NCBI GenBank assembly: GCA_010015675.1
Contig: ML977021.1
Coordinates: 73,393-137,392, forward strand
From: Byssothecium circinans
Lineage: Eukaryota; Ascomycota; Dothideomycetes; Pleosporales; Massarinaceae
Direction of reading: 5' to 3'
Length of the DNA stretch: 64,000 bases
Numbering within the stretch: position 1 is the stretch's first letter; every line of letters starts with the position of its first letter. Both the position numbers and the translations under genes were made by a program. The notes beneath the pieces are model-generated. The model worked only from the letters and a program-made list of their open reading frames with translations. It was not told the DNA's origin and ran no database searches. Positions 22,579 through 33,331 of the stretch are shown one piece after another.

Positions 22579-24719
22579 CTAAGCAATCTTCTCCTGCGGC
22601 CCCTTCGCCTCATTGCTCGTCTCACTATTCCGATCCGAATCAACACTCCCAGACACACTATCCTGAACATCATCGTCGTCGTCCCTCCAGAACTGTTTCT
22701 TGCCAGCCTTGAGCCTTTTCATCCACGGCGGGAGAATGCCGCCGGGGATCTTGTACGTCCAGGGCTCTTTTTGGTCCTTGTTGTCGGGGACGATGCGGCC
22801 GCCGGACGCCTTTCCGATGGCCCAGATGGTGGTGTTGATGATGATGTAGGACACGATTCCGGCAATGAGGCCGTAGGCGATCGAGTAGGTGAAAGGCATG
22901 ATGGCGATGGTGAGGAAGGCGGGGATGGCATCGCCGAGGTAGTTCCAGTTGATGTCTTTGGCGGCTTTTGCCATGAGCGCGCCAACGACTGATGTGAAGT
23001 TAGTATTCTTTCACCCTTAGTGTGAAAGACATATCAACTTACTGATCAAAGTACACCCAGTAGCGTAGGGCGGGATAGATGCAAAGATGGGAGCGAAGAA
23101 GACGGAGATGAAGAAACAAAGTCCAGTGACCACCGCGGTGAGGCCAGTCTTTCCTCCCTCCGAGATACCGGCACCAGATTCGATATAAGCCGTAACAGGT
23201 GGCGAGCCCATCAAGGACCCGATGGAGATACCAATGGCATCAATCATGTACGCCACCGACGAGCCCTCGAAGTCTTGGGTGTGCTCGTTGATCAACCCGG
23301 CAAAACGCGCCATGGAGTAGAGCGTGCCCGTGCAGTCTAGAATATCAACGTAAAGGAAAGTGATGAAAGCTAGCATGCGTGTTAGCCAAAAATACTTGAG
23401 ACCAATACAGCTCTAGACGCAAGGGCGACATACCAAGACCAAACTGTCCGCCGTATTCCGAGATATCCCACTTTTGGACGTTGAGGGTCTGTTGAATCGG
23501 GTGGAAAGTAACCACTTTCTTGAAGAAGTCAAACATGTTGTCGCCCATCGGAGTGTGGGGAAAGTAGGTCACGGACGATGTTCGTGGCCACGAGATGATC
23601 GACACAAGCAAGATGCCGGCAATGATGGCGCCCTTGACGCGGTATGCCATCAAGGTAACTGTGAGAAAGCCACCGCAGAAAATGCCGATCCACATTGTTG
23701 GGCTGCGCATCTTGTGCGAAGGGGAGCAGAGACCGCTCTCGTCCTTGAATTGGGCTTCGCATCCGGCAAGTTCGACGGGCGTTGCTACTGCTCCGGTGAT
23801 GAGCCCAATGCCTGCGGAATAGGTAAGGCCGATGAGGGTGAGATACAGCCCAATGCCAACGCCTGTTGCGAGCTTGATGCTTGCGGGTATTGACCTGGAA
23901 GACAGAGTTAGTATACATCCTGTTACACGTGGTGTCGAGTAGTCGTTTTGGACGTCAATGATTCTTTTAGGTACTGACCTAGCTAACCACTGTCGAATGC
24001 CGAGCAGAGTCAGAGCGACGAACACCTGACGAAGTTAGACATATCGTATATAAGCTTTGAACGCAAGTGTTACCCACCCATCCTTCAACAAATACAGCCG
24101 TCAAGGCCACTTCGTATGGAACAGCCCCTTCGAAACAGTCAGTATCAATGAATAGAGTTTTAGACACGGGGATATCTCGGCAAGCACGGGTACCAAAACA
24201 CCAGGGATGAACCAAGGGCGGCATGAAGTTTGAGTCATCGTACCTGAGCCATGAAAACCCACAACATTGTAGGCAAAATACGCGTTCAAGCCCATTCCAG
24301 GTGCTAGACCGAGTGGCATGTTGGCAAAGAGTCCCATGCAGAAAGTTGTCAGAGCGGAGATAGCAGCAGTCGCGGTTACAATGTCCCGCTTAATGCCTTG
24401 TTTGCAGAGCAAGTATTCGGTGTTGGTCGCGCAAAGGTCTGCCATGCTCTCTGGAGGACAAATGCATGTTCCCCCGCTGTCAGCGGTGATGGTCGAGTTG
24501 ACGGCAAGAATGTAGGCCATTGCAAAGAAGGTGGCAACGCCAGCCCGAATTTCTGTAAAGAAACGCGAGCCCTTCCGCTCCTTGCGCTGCGAAAAGTCAA
24601 TATCTGCGAGCAACGAACGAAACTGTAGGACAATTTACATGTCCAGATCCCTCAAGTCGAAAATACCGGCCGATGGCGGAGCGCCCGACCTTGAGATTCG
24701 TGTTGTCCACCCAGCCCAT
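22579..24719 (-). CDS. azgA: AzgA-like hypoxanthine/adenine/guanine transporter
   Basis: Seven exons (24719-24639, 24586-24244, 24127-24078, 24025-23979, 23894-23434, 23369-23043, 22988-22579) give 572 aa, close to the size of Aspergillus AzgA. The N-terminus MGWVDNTNLKVGRSAIGRYF is typical. Multiple hydrophobic membrane segments follow, including IRAGVATFFAMAYILAVNST and the motif ANMPLGLAPGMGLNAYF. The later conserved blocks LYVDILDCTGTL and GSPPVTAYIESGAGISEGG are also present. This family (AzgA branch of nucleobase-ascorbate/NCS2-type carriers) imports purines across the plasma membrane by proton symport. The C-terminal tail is acidic and Ser-rich, as in fungal members where it affects turnover. 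Splice junctions were set by family conservation; the third exon's 5' boundary (a 116-bp intron) is the least certain. Confidence 0.92.
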
Positions 24720-27700
24720 GCCGACGAACCGGCACTCGCGCTGAGAGAGGCAAAGGCGCTGTGAGGACAGCGTAGGTGGTTGAAAATTGCAAAGGCGAAA
24801 GAGGTGGGTAAAGGAGTGAAGTGTGGATCTGCGCAGCCCTTGTTTAGGAGGACCGATTGCTTTATGGGTGCAGGCTGCTGCTGGGGTATCTCAGCAGTAT
24901 TAAGTAACCCGCACCAAAAGATAAGGGTTCTCGGAACGGCTTGGCATTCACTTACGTTCTACCAAAAGATGTGTTTAAGGCCGTTTGGGCGCCCAATCCG
25001 AGTCCAGTCCCATGCCACCATCAGTAGCGTTGCCTGCAAGTAGGGGTGGCTGCCCGGCAGTGTGCATCTGACGGTCGGCATACTCCTGCGGTGCACCCAG
25101 AGTGAAACGACGACAGTTGGTGGCTAAAGAAGTGCAGCTTGTCATGCCGCCCGTGTTTCTTTGCTTCTGCTCAATACGGCTCCCGGAGCAGCTCGTTGCG
25201 GAGAGGAGAGCTTGGAGAGGGAACCAATGCCCAGGGGGGAGGCGGCGAGGGCCGACAAGCGATAGATACTCCGCAAGGGATTCGCCTCTTCGCCATTATT
25301 GCTGTTATCTCTGGCTCGGGGCTGGTGTTTCCTTTCACAGGGGGGATCGCAAATAGGATTTCGTCAGAGTTATCGGGGCCGGGGCTACCTCCACTCGATC
25401 TACACACTCTAGCACGGCTAAAGCGGGCACTGGGTCGCGTGATGATGCTGATGGCAGCAAACAACAGAAGAAGTATATGCTGCAGGTAAAAAAGAGTCGA
25501 CAGCTCCTCGTGGACCCCTCACAGCACGTCGTGAGGCACGGCATCTGCACGACAGCGAGTGCAAGGGCGCTGATTCCGGGTCTCTGGGTGCCAGGGTTTG
25601 CCCTTGTCCGCCCCATTTTTCCGCTGCGACGGCTCCAAACCTTGGGCGAAACTCAACAGCAAAGCTCGACATCGTGGGACTGCCTTCCTCTTCTAAATTG
25701 TGCTAGATATACCGTACAAAACCGGGAGAGCCACGCTTGTCATACTCGGCACTGAGGCCATCTGCCGTGGCTGCACCACGTCGTGAGCAATGTCGCTGAT
25801 CTCGCCCAAGTTCAGCAAGCGAAATAGGGCTGTACGTACCCAGCGCTCGTCGCGTCCGCCGCAGGGGATAGATCGATGTATCGTCGCTCAATGGCGATCG
25901 TGGCTTATCGTCTTTCCGCCTCTGGTCCTGTGTACCCGCTGCCGCCATCCGATCCCTCCTACGTGCGAGCCGCCCATGAAGAGGTGAAGACTGCGGGAAG
26001 CCAGCCGACATATCAACAGTCCGCGCGAGATCATGATTCATGATGTGTGTCTGGCGATGGTGGAAGGATGCTCGATTAACGAGGTGGTACAAGCAAAGCG
26101 GTGTCGACGCAATGCATCCAGGAACGGCAAGGCCGACTCCCCACATACTTGTCCCACCGGATACCAAGTTTGTATTTTTACCAAAACGACGCTGATTCTC
26201 GGCAGGCGGTTAACATCATGCTCCGTGTACGACACGAAACGAGACGGTCATCCATTATTTAAAATGGCAAACCTAAGTCCTGCTTCAATTGCACCACGTC
26301 CATCTCCATTCATGCCATAAATCCTCTTGACAGCTCTCCGGCTCATCAGCCGCCCACTTCGTTTCGGTATCGTTGCAGAAACATTATCCCGCGAACTTGA
26401 TGCCCGTACTAAGCAGCTCCCGAGTCTGATGCACTGTGCAATGGGCAAAGCCCGATCGACCACTCCTTGAGCCATTCCGTTCTCGAAGTGCCTGTTACTA
26501 GCTGTGCACTTCTACCATTTCTTCGTACGCAGCGGTAGCAAATAGCAGTGTGTCTAAATTGCATTTCCCTGTGGCTCTTTGCTACATTGCGACATCGCCT
26601 TGTTACGAGATACTGGGTCTGGATAAGCTCCACTCTGCCGTAGTGCGCAACCATAAGGGGGTGAATGAGTTTCCACTACTTTTAGGGGTGAATAGATTTC
26701 AAAGCTCTATCAATCTCATAGATCTACCTCTGAGTCGTATCCAATATGAGTGACTCTTACAGTGTGAGATAATCTCAGGGGGTGAAATCCTCTCAGAGCC
26801 CTGTTAGGGATGAGATAACCTCCGAACTCTCTCAATTATAATACTATCTCAACAGACAGGATGTGATATCGAAGGTCGAACCTATCAACCGCTGTACAGC
26901 GTCTTCATGCACCCTACAAAGCGCGGTACGATTGTGGTAAAACAAGGACTAGCTCCCTTCGCAACCCCATCCGCACACCGCCTGTTCTTTTCTGCACCCC
27001 CTACCTCTCTCTTCATGATTCTTACGTCTTCTATTTGATCTCTACTTGACGTCAACTCCACGCTTTCCTCGAACGCCACGACAAGACCACGCCACCAACG
27101 AGGGTCGGAACTTCAAAGTTAGCCGTTATCAGCGCCTCTCTTCGGCGATGGTCCCCAAGCCCAAGACACTCTCAAAGAAACTAAGGCTTCACCGCCATGA
27201 AATTGATTAGTTTTGGTTTCCAATGAGGCTATCATTAGAAAGAAAGCCCGTGAATAGATCCACAATATTCACCGGCAGCAGTGGGCTTTTAACAACGGGC
27301 TGTCCCTGATCGTTACGGTGCTTAAGTCTCCCGCAACCGCTGTCTTTCCGGCTCTATTAGAACCAGCACCCTTGATGTTTAAACAGTAGGGAGTTCCCTC
27401 TTTGGACATCAACCAATCACACCTTTACTCTCGCCTCCCCTCAACCGTTTCTGGAACCGCCATCGGTATAATTCGAAGCCGCAGCAACCCATAATGTTCT
27501 TGGCTTAGACATGAACCCTAGCAAGTGCGAAAGGTGTCAGCCCATCTTGTAGACACCTGCAACTGTTGATAACGAGGAGGAAACAGGCGAGAACCGGATG
27601 AAGATATTGGTGGCGATTAGTACCCTACGCCCCCCGAGTCTGCTTGTTTGTACAAAGTGATTCGCGCCTTTTCTAGCGTGTGCAATAACCTTGGAGTGTA

Positions 27701-27753
27701 CCTACCTGCAGGTATTGGGCTAGCGAGAATGATGCGGTACTACATATCTGTAT
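24720..27753. other. Gene-poor stretch upstream of azgA
   Basis: About 3 kb without a supportable gene; the azgA promoter lies at its left end. Scattered short frames have no family motif. Between about 26655 and 26825, four related G-rich words (GGGGGTGAATGAGTTTCC, AGGGGTGAATAGATTTC, GGGGGTGAAATCCTCTC, TAGGGATGAGATAACCTC) recur at irregular spacing and may be a decayed repeat. No RNA gene was recognised. Confidence 0.35.
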
Positions 27754-27998
27754 TATACCGACCAGCCTAGGCTCGACAAGGAAATTCCCCAAGGCCAATC
27801 AGGCATCAAGATTGGGCCTCTAGGACTTATAAAACGGACCTTTTAGGTGGCGGCAAGTGGGCGAGCGTGGTGGGTGGCACGTCCCACCTTGCATCTGAAG
27901 GTTACCATGGTAAGCGGGCCTTCTAAGGGAATCTGTGATATCTGATTAACCTTAAGAGACCTGGGAATCTCCATATCGAGCCTAGGCTGGTTGGTATA
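27754..27998. mobile_element. MITE with about 36-bp terminal inverted repeats and TA at both ends
   Basis: The left end (27754-27790, TATACCGACCAGCCTAGGCT continuing to TTCCCC) and the right end (27961-27998, read in reverse complement TATACCAACCAGCCTAGGCT continuing to TTCCCA) match at about 31 of 36 positions. TA dinucleotides lie at both outer edges, as expected for Tc1-mariner-type insertion. The interior has a second, smaller inverted pair on its left side (AGGCCAATC and GATTGGGCCT) and no coding frame. At about 245 bases this is a non-autonomous element. Whether the pogo-like transposase at the left window edge could mobilise it is not known. Confidence 0.8.
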
Positions 27999-28389
27999 TT
28001 TCACATCACCTCACGGGGGATATGCAACTTGCGGATTCACAATTTTCTCATTTTGCACGTTAATTCTAAATCAAGGCTGTGATTCTCAATCAAAGAGGCT
28101 GTTAATCCCTTATTGACAGGAGGTAAGTACGATCCACAGGTGGATGTTGAGATGCTTCCCCCGTTAGGATAATCGGTGCTCGCGCCTTGTGCACGACCCG
28201 CGTGTGAGTCATTTGAAGAGTCATTTTGAGAAGCGAGTAACTTAAGATACATTCAAGAAGCTACTTTAACACCCCCCACACGCCGCCCAACAAACCAAGT
28301 GACCCACATTCCGCTATTTCCTAGGTGTTCTTCCTTCCAGCTGCGAGCAGCACCTTCAGTCGATTAGGAAGGGCTAAGGTGGGGCTTTT

Positions 28390-28860
28390 TTTAAAGAAAG
28401 CCGCAAGGTCGTTAAGGTAGACCTACTTATAGGAGCTAAGAGGAAATAGTAGCGTAGGTAAATTATAGATATTAGTAACTAGCTTCCTAATCTACTCTCT
28501 CTTGCATTTAATAAATGTAGTCTCTTTAGGTGTAGCTATTTAGATTAGTAACATATTATATAGTAGTAGTAAGAGTCCTTACTCTTAAGGAACTTAGTAA
28601 TAACTAAGTCTATCTACCTAAGCTACTTAATATTATTATTAAATTCTTTAGAGATATTATTAAGCTTTTACTAGAAATCTAGGAGTTCTTCCTTAGTTAC
28701 TAGAGGAAGTAGCTAAATATTCTTAAAGTAGCTATACTTAGGATAGGGGATAAGTATAGCTAAAGGATTCTTTATCTTAAAAGGGGACTAGGAAGCTATG
28801 ATAAGAGTGTAGATAAAGAAGGAAGAAGGAAGATAGGTAAGAGCTTAAATTTATACGCTG
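28390..28860. repeat. AT-rich decayed repeat tract (RIP-like)
   Basis: Sequence composition changes sharply here to a TA-dominated vocabulary (TAGTAG, TTAATATTATTATTAAA, CTACTTATAG) with no long open frame. Loss of C/G in CpA and TpG context and a high TpA content are what RIP leaves on duplicated DNA in Pezizomycotina. Its right part (from about 28605) is similar to the palindromic repeat at 34.1-34.6 kb, so this is a mutated copy of the same family. Composition indices were not calculated. Confidence 0.6.
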
Positions 28861-29140
28861 TGTGCGACCTTAACTAAGTAAGCATGTAAAAAGCATAGTA
28901 AGCATGTAAAAAGCATAGTAAGCATGTAAAAAGCATAGTAAGCATGTAAAAAGCACAGCAAGCATATAAAAAGCACAGCAAGCATGTGAAAAGCATAGCG
29001 AGCATGTGAAAAGCATAGCGAGCATGTGAAAAGCACATGCCTAGAGGATTTATCCTCTGTGAAGCAAGATATTAGTAATAACTGCTACAAACTTGGCCCT
29101 CCTGGCCCTCCATCCACTCGCGATGGCCACAACTCCAGTT
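28727..29140. repeat. Dispersed repeat, copy A (contains minisatellite and 3' end of orphan gene)
   Basis: This stretch aligns in the same orientation with 34278-34553. Matching landmarks are AGTAGCTATACTTAGGATA against AGTAGCTAAGCTGAGGATA, TTAAAAGGGGA, GATAAAGAAGGAAGA, AATTTATACGCNGT then TGCGACCTTAA, GATATTAG then AATAAC, and CACTCGCGATGGCCACAACT against CAACTCGCTATGGCCGCAAC. Copy A differs by holding an eight-unit minisatellite in the middle. Its right end overlaps the last exon of the minus-strand gene at 29050-29676. Confidence 0.75.
28881..29040. repeat. 20-bp minisatellite, 8 units
   Basis: Eight head-to-tail units of 20 bases with consensus AGCATGTAAAAAGCATAGTA. The first three units are identical and later ones carry A-to-G and T-to-C type changes (TGTGAA, CACAGC, ATAGCG), so the array shows a gradient of divergence. 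The last unit ends in CACATGC. It begins about 10 bases beyond the stop codon of the neighbouring minus-strand gene, within its probable 3' UTR. The 61-codon open frame across it is a by-product of the repeat and not a gene. Confidence 0.92.
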
Positions 29141-29676
29141 AGGACAATCATCAATGTATGCGGTACCACGTCACGTGTGCATCTTGAGCCTTTCACTAAT
29201 TCGTATACGAACGACTTACTTGCAAGCAACCCTATGAAAACAATAAAAATCTCTATCTTTTTCGCCTTTCGTTTCGATGCCTCACTGCCGTTGAGTCTAG
29301 ACTCTCGAGGTCTTTGCTCCTTCCAGGAGTACTTCGGATCGCCTCGTTCCCCTCCTGGGGGAAGAGCAACCCTGCAAAAATCACAAATCCACCAATCTCC
29401 ATTCAGCAAAATTCCCAACCAAAAACCGTTTCTGAACACAGACCACACGACAACATCGTCAATGGAGAGTCGGCCCTTATCATAAGCTTCCTTGGTTCTC
29501 TCAACCTTGAATTCTTCCGCAAAGGTGCTGCTTGTTTGCTGTTTCCATCCTGCATTGGCGCCACCCCTCTGATCATTGAGGTATCTCACTATTCAAAAGA
29601 TTTTCCGTTAGCCAGGCTTTATGAATTCACGAATTATAGTGAGGGGCACAGCATGCGCATGATCAAGGCTCTGCAT
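29050..29676 (-). CDS. Unrecognised small membrane protein, spliced (orphan)
   Basis: Exons 29676-29631 and 29588-29050 give 194 aa starting MQSLDHAHAVPLTII and ending ITNILLHRG. The 42-bp intron has a GTGAAT donor, a GGCTAACGG branch-like site and an AATAG acceptor. Without it the long exon has no ATG at its head. The product has a hydrophilic N-terminal half with a Trp-rich patch (VVWSVFRNGFWLGILLNGDW) and two likely membrane segments, IEIFIVFIGLLASKSFVYEL at about residue 125 and TLMIVLTGVVAIASGW at about 160. No family was recognised. The last 30 codons lie inside a repeat that has a decayed copy at 34.5 kb, where the matching frame is broken by stops. It may be an accessory, lineage-specific gene. 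Confidence 0.6.
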
Positions 29677-30208
29677 TCAAAGTAGTGACGGGCGCTAGAC
29701 GGGAAACACATGGTACGAAAGCTTAATTTACCATGGTATCGTTCCCAATTGAGCCGTTAGCCAGATGCAGACCAGGTTCTTTCCCAGATTTCTAAATAAC
29801 TTTTATGCTGGTAGGTAAAAGGGGATGGTATTGCGATCTTCCGACGGTAAATTGGGAGAGTGTTTAAAGAAGGTGAAAGTAATACACTGGCTATTGAGGT
29901 CATACCTTAAGGTAGTGGATTGAAGCTTGTGGCGTTATCTGGCGTTGCGGACTGGGGACGGACAGGGTCGGAAATGGTTGGTAAGGTGGTAGCGATATGT
30001 AGGATAGAACCGATAGACTGGTTTGAACACGGAGAAAATATCTAGGGATGCTTAAAATCCACCAGTTGGTTCAGTTGGACATGGACGGGGGCTAAGGAAA
30101 GGTATAAAGAAGACGTAAACTCCCAGTTTAAATTCCTACCATCACCCAACAACCTTCACATACTACCATCTACAGTAGTCAGCTTCTAGCTCTTGATTCA
30201 GCTTCACC
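29677..30208. promoter_or_regulatory. Divergent spacer between orphan gene and pectate lyase
   Basis: About 530 bases between divergent genes, AT-richer than the housekeeping blocks. The last 80 bases before ATG 30209 are C/A-rich and carry ACCATCACCCAACAACCTTC, a typical fungal leader. TATAAAGAAG at about 30104 is a possible TATA element for the pectate lyase. Confidence 0.45.
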
Positions 30209-31070
30209 ATGCATTCCCAAGCTCTCTTCGCCGCTGTTCTGGCCGGCCTCGCCGCCGCCCAAACGAACACGAACCTCCAAACCGTCTTCCCTGCTTCTAC
30301 AGGAACCACAAACTTGCCTGCTGCTAGGACTCTAGCTGCCGGAGAGGTTTTAGATGGAGGAATGATGAAATGGGACCGTAGCCGTAAGTTCCTCCCAAGT
30401 CTCTCCCTCACCCAAACGTGACCATACCAACCATACCATAGCATCCACCTGCAGCGAACAATTCGAAGGCGGCGACGCAGATGCAGTCTTCGTCCTCCAA
30501 GATGGAGCGACTCTCTCCAACGTAATCATCGGCCCGGACAACGGCGAAGGAGTGCACTGTCTCGGCACGTGCACGCTCAACAACGTCTGGTGGGTGAATG
30601 TGTGTGAAGATGCAGTCACATTCAAGCAAACCTCGGGAACTTCCTTCGTCAACGGAGGTGGGGCCCAGGAGGCAGAGGACAAAGTGATGCAACACAATGG
30701 CGCCGGCACAGTCGCGGTCAAGAACTTTTTTGCCAAGAATGTGGGCAAGGTGTACAGGAGCTGTGGCAACTGTAGAAACCAGTTTGCGAGGAGGAGCACT
30801 TTCGACAACATCAAGGTGGAGGAGGGCGAGGTTGTTGCGGGTGTTAACGGAAATTTTGGAGGTGAGTGTTCCAATATTCCGGATGCGTGTGAGAGATAAA
30901 ATGCTGATGATACCATATTAGACACGACGGAGATCAAAAACTCCTGCGTGCTCAACAGTAACATCTGTTGGTTGTACCAGGGTGTCACTAGCGGTGAGCC
31001 TACAAAGACTGCTTCGGCTCCGGATGGCCAGGCCTGCGCGACTGCCGGCATTACGACTTACGGATGCTGA
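30209..31070 (+). CDS. Secreted pectate lyase, polysaccharide lyase family 3
   Basis: Three exons (30209-30383, 30442-30861, 30922-31070) give 247 aa, the normal PL3 size. A signal peptide is clear (MHSQALFAAVLAGLAAAQ). Family blocks include GGDADAVFVLQDGATLSNVI, IGPDNGEGVHC, WWVNVCEDAVTF, HNGAGTVAVKNFF and the Cys-rich C-terminal part with NSNICWLYQGV. PL3 enzymes fold as a beta-helix and cleave polygalacturonate by calcium-dependent beta-elimination; they are typical of plant-associated and saprotrophic fungi. All family cysteines expected for disulfides appear present. The gene stands alone within the repeat-rich island, flanked by the orphan gene and by AT-rich DNA. Confidence 0.92.
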
Positions 31071-31655
31071 TGAGCCCGTGCGAGATTTTGGTTGGAAGTA
31101 TGGACCTTGGTTTCTGCGTAGATGTCTTATTCCTGGAAGTTCTTATCATCTACCCTTTTGATACTGGACTGACCAGTATATACTCGCCCTACTTCCTATA
31201 TCCTCGATGATTATTTATGTAGCACTCCAACCTGAGTATCTTTCAGAGAGTTGAGCAATCGTGAAGTCTCGAAGGAGGACACCTGGAGTTGATGTTTACA
31301 GTCCCCCTTTAGCTTAGGTACGTAGCGTAGTTTTATAACTGCCATGGTAGGGGCTTTAATCAAATATATGATCCTAATCTCCCTTAAGGAGGCCGATAAG
31401 AAGGATTATTAACTACGTTTTAACTCGTATAATAGTATTTTAGTTAGTTTAGAGAGATTACAAGGGTATAGTGAGGTAGATTAGTCCATGCATGTAGTTT
31501 AGCTGCGGAAAGCCACGTGACGCCACTATGACGTAGCGCGAGTTCGAGGTGCAACCCTGCTGCTGCCCTGACGCGTAGCGCACCAAAAAGCTTAGAAGGT
31601 TTCCTACCTCCATGACCACTGTGCCGCACTCCCGTCTAATAACCCTTTACGCACC
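31071..31655. other. Intergenic with AT-rich tract, pectate lyase to MCU
   Basis: About 585 bases. From about 31300 to 31480 the sequence is rich in TA and TAG words similar in style to the 28.4-28.9 kb tract, which suggests another decayed repeat remnant. The 150 bases before 31656 return to normal composition and should hold the MCU promoter. Confidence 0.4.
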
Positions 31656-33331
31656 ATGAAGCCATGGGTATCGGCACTTTCGTCCCTCGCACGCGTCCCT
31701 GCCCGCCCACAATCTTACACCGGTCACACCTTTGCAAGACCCATAACATCGCCCGTCTTTAGACTACACCAGCACAATCCGAGGCCAACGACTATCCCAT
31801 ACAGGAGCTTTGCGTACAGTAATATTCTGAGGCGAGCTCAACCTAAGGATGATAGTTATGACAATTCAAATGCGAGACCGGCCGTGGATTTGAACCAGGA
31901 GATCACGCAGGAAGAGAAGGATGAATACGAGAGACAGCTCCAGGACAAGACGAGACAGATGCGCGCACCTTGGAATCGCGAAGGGAGCGACGTACCTCCA
32001 GTTGCGCGACAGAGGAGTGCTGGTGCGATGACAAAGGGTAAAGTCTACTGTACGCTCAAACCATTCCACGATAGCTAACATGGACAGGCAAACTTTTGAC
32101 CACTCCATCGAGGATGCTCAAGCTTATCCTTCCTCTAACGACGAAAGACCTAAATAGTGACCGCAAAGACGTCGAGCCTCTCGCCCTCCTCGTTCACCCA
32201 CAACAACCTCTCTCATACCTCGAGCGCCTCATCCAAGCTGAGCTCCCTACAATCAAGAATGGCGAGGGCCGAGAGCGCATACCCAATGTGTACTTCCTCG
32301 CCGAAGACTCAATGCAGGACGAACTGGAGCCATCCACGCCCCAGAAGACTCCTGTCAGCGACAAGAGCGAGGAACTATTCGAGCAGAAGGGAGAAGAGGA
32401 CTTCGAGAAAGTGGACGAGTTCAGAATCGACGGCAAGACCGAAAGAACAGGCAAGCTCAGTGCTCGGAACAGGAAGACACCCGACGAAGCAAATGAATTA
32501 CGAGGAGGGCATGGGAAAGGTGGTGTGGAGTCATACTCGGGGCTTGGTCAAGATGCGCCCGCCAACAAGAAAGCTGATCGGAAGTTTGTGCGTTGGTCCA
32601 GCAGCACCGAAGTTGGAGACTTCATTCGTGATGCAGCTAGAGGACAAGAATTTGCTGTTGAAATTGAGGGCGCACCGGACGATATCCGCGTCGGAGTACC
32701 CAGCTTTAATGACCGTACATACTACCTGCGCATGCGGCTCCGGAAGACAGCTAAGAAGATCAGCGAGATGGCGGATTTGAAGAAAGAATGCGACCTTCTC
32801 GCACGCAAGGCAGCGCAGAGGGTGGCTTTTGGTGGACTGGGGATCGTCGTTGGATGGTGGGGAGTTGTCTACTGGCTCACCTTTCGAACTGAGTTGGGCT
32901 GGGACGTCATGGAACCCGTCACTGTACGTTTGTCTCCTTGCTTCCCCCACATAACATCCATCTTTCTAATGCATCAATAGTATCTCGTAGGTCTAACTAC
33001 CCTGATCGGTGGTTACATTTGGTTCCTTTACCACAACCGCGAAGTCTCGTACCGCTCTGCCATGAACTTCACCATCTCTCGCAGGCAATCAAAGCTCTAC
33101 CAACAGCACAACTTCGACCTCAGGAAATGGGAAGTCCTGATTGAGGAGGGCAATGCATTGAGGAAAGAAATCAAGGCTGTGGCGAATGAGTATGATGTCG
33201 AGTGGGATGAGCTAGAGGAAGAGAAGGACGAGAAGGTTTTAACGGCGTTGAGAAAGGAGAGGAAGAAAAATAAGAGCAAGGATAAGGAAGAGGACGGAGA
33301 AGCGGGGAAGGTCGAGAAAAAGGATTCTTGA
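31656..33331 (+). CDS. MCU: Mitochondrial calcium uniporter (MCU)
   Basis: Three exons (31656-32037, 32088-32923, 32981-33331) give 522 aa. The start is an Arg/Ser-rich mitochondrial targeting region. The matrix N-terminal domain and coiled coil precede two membrane helices, about 376-395 (FGGLGIVVGWWGVVYWL) and 407-423 (YLVGLTTLIGGYIWFLY). Between them is the pore signature WDVMEPVTYLVG. Asp400 and Glu403 correspond to the DIME ring, with Val in place of Ile. The second intron splits the signature exactly between T and Y, which fixes that junction. The protein forms the calcium channel of the inner mitochondrial membrane. The C-terminal tail is highly charged (Lys/Glu). Confidence 0.93.

Noticed and set aside
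26885..27079. 64-codon minus-strand frame with a plausible acceptor upstream
   Set aside because: It begins with GTG and I could not find a convincing first exon or any family motif, so a gene cannot be supported.
28851..29036. 61-codon minus-strand frame with Cys/Leu/Phe repeats
   Set aside because: It is a translation of the 20-bp minisatellite; the unit length is not a multiple of three and no conserved protein results.
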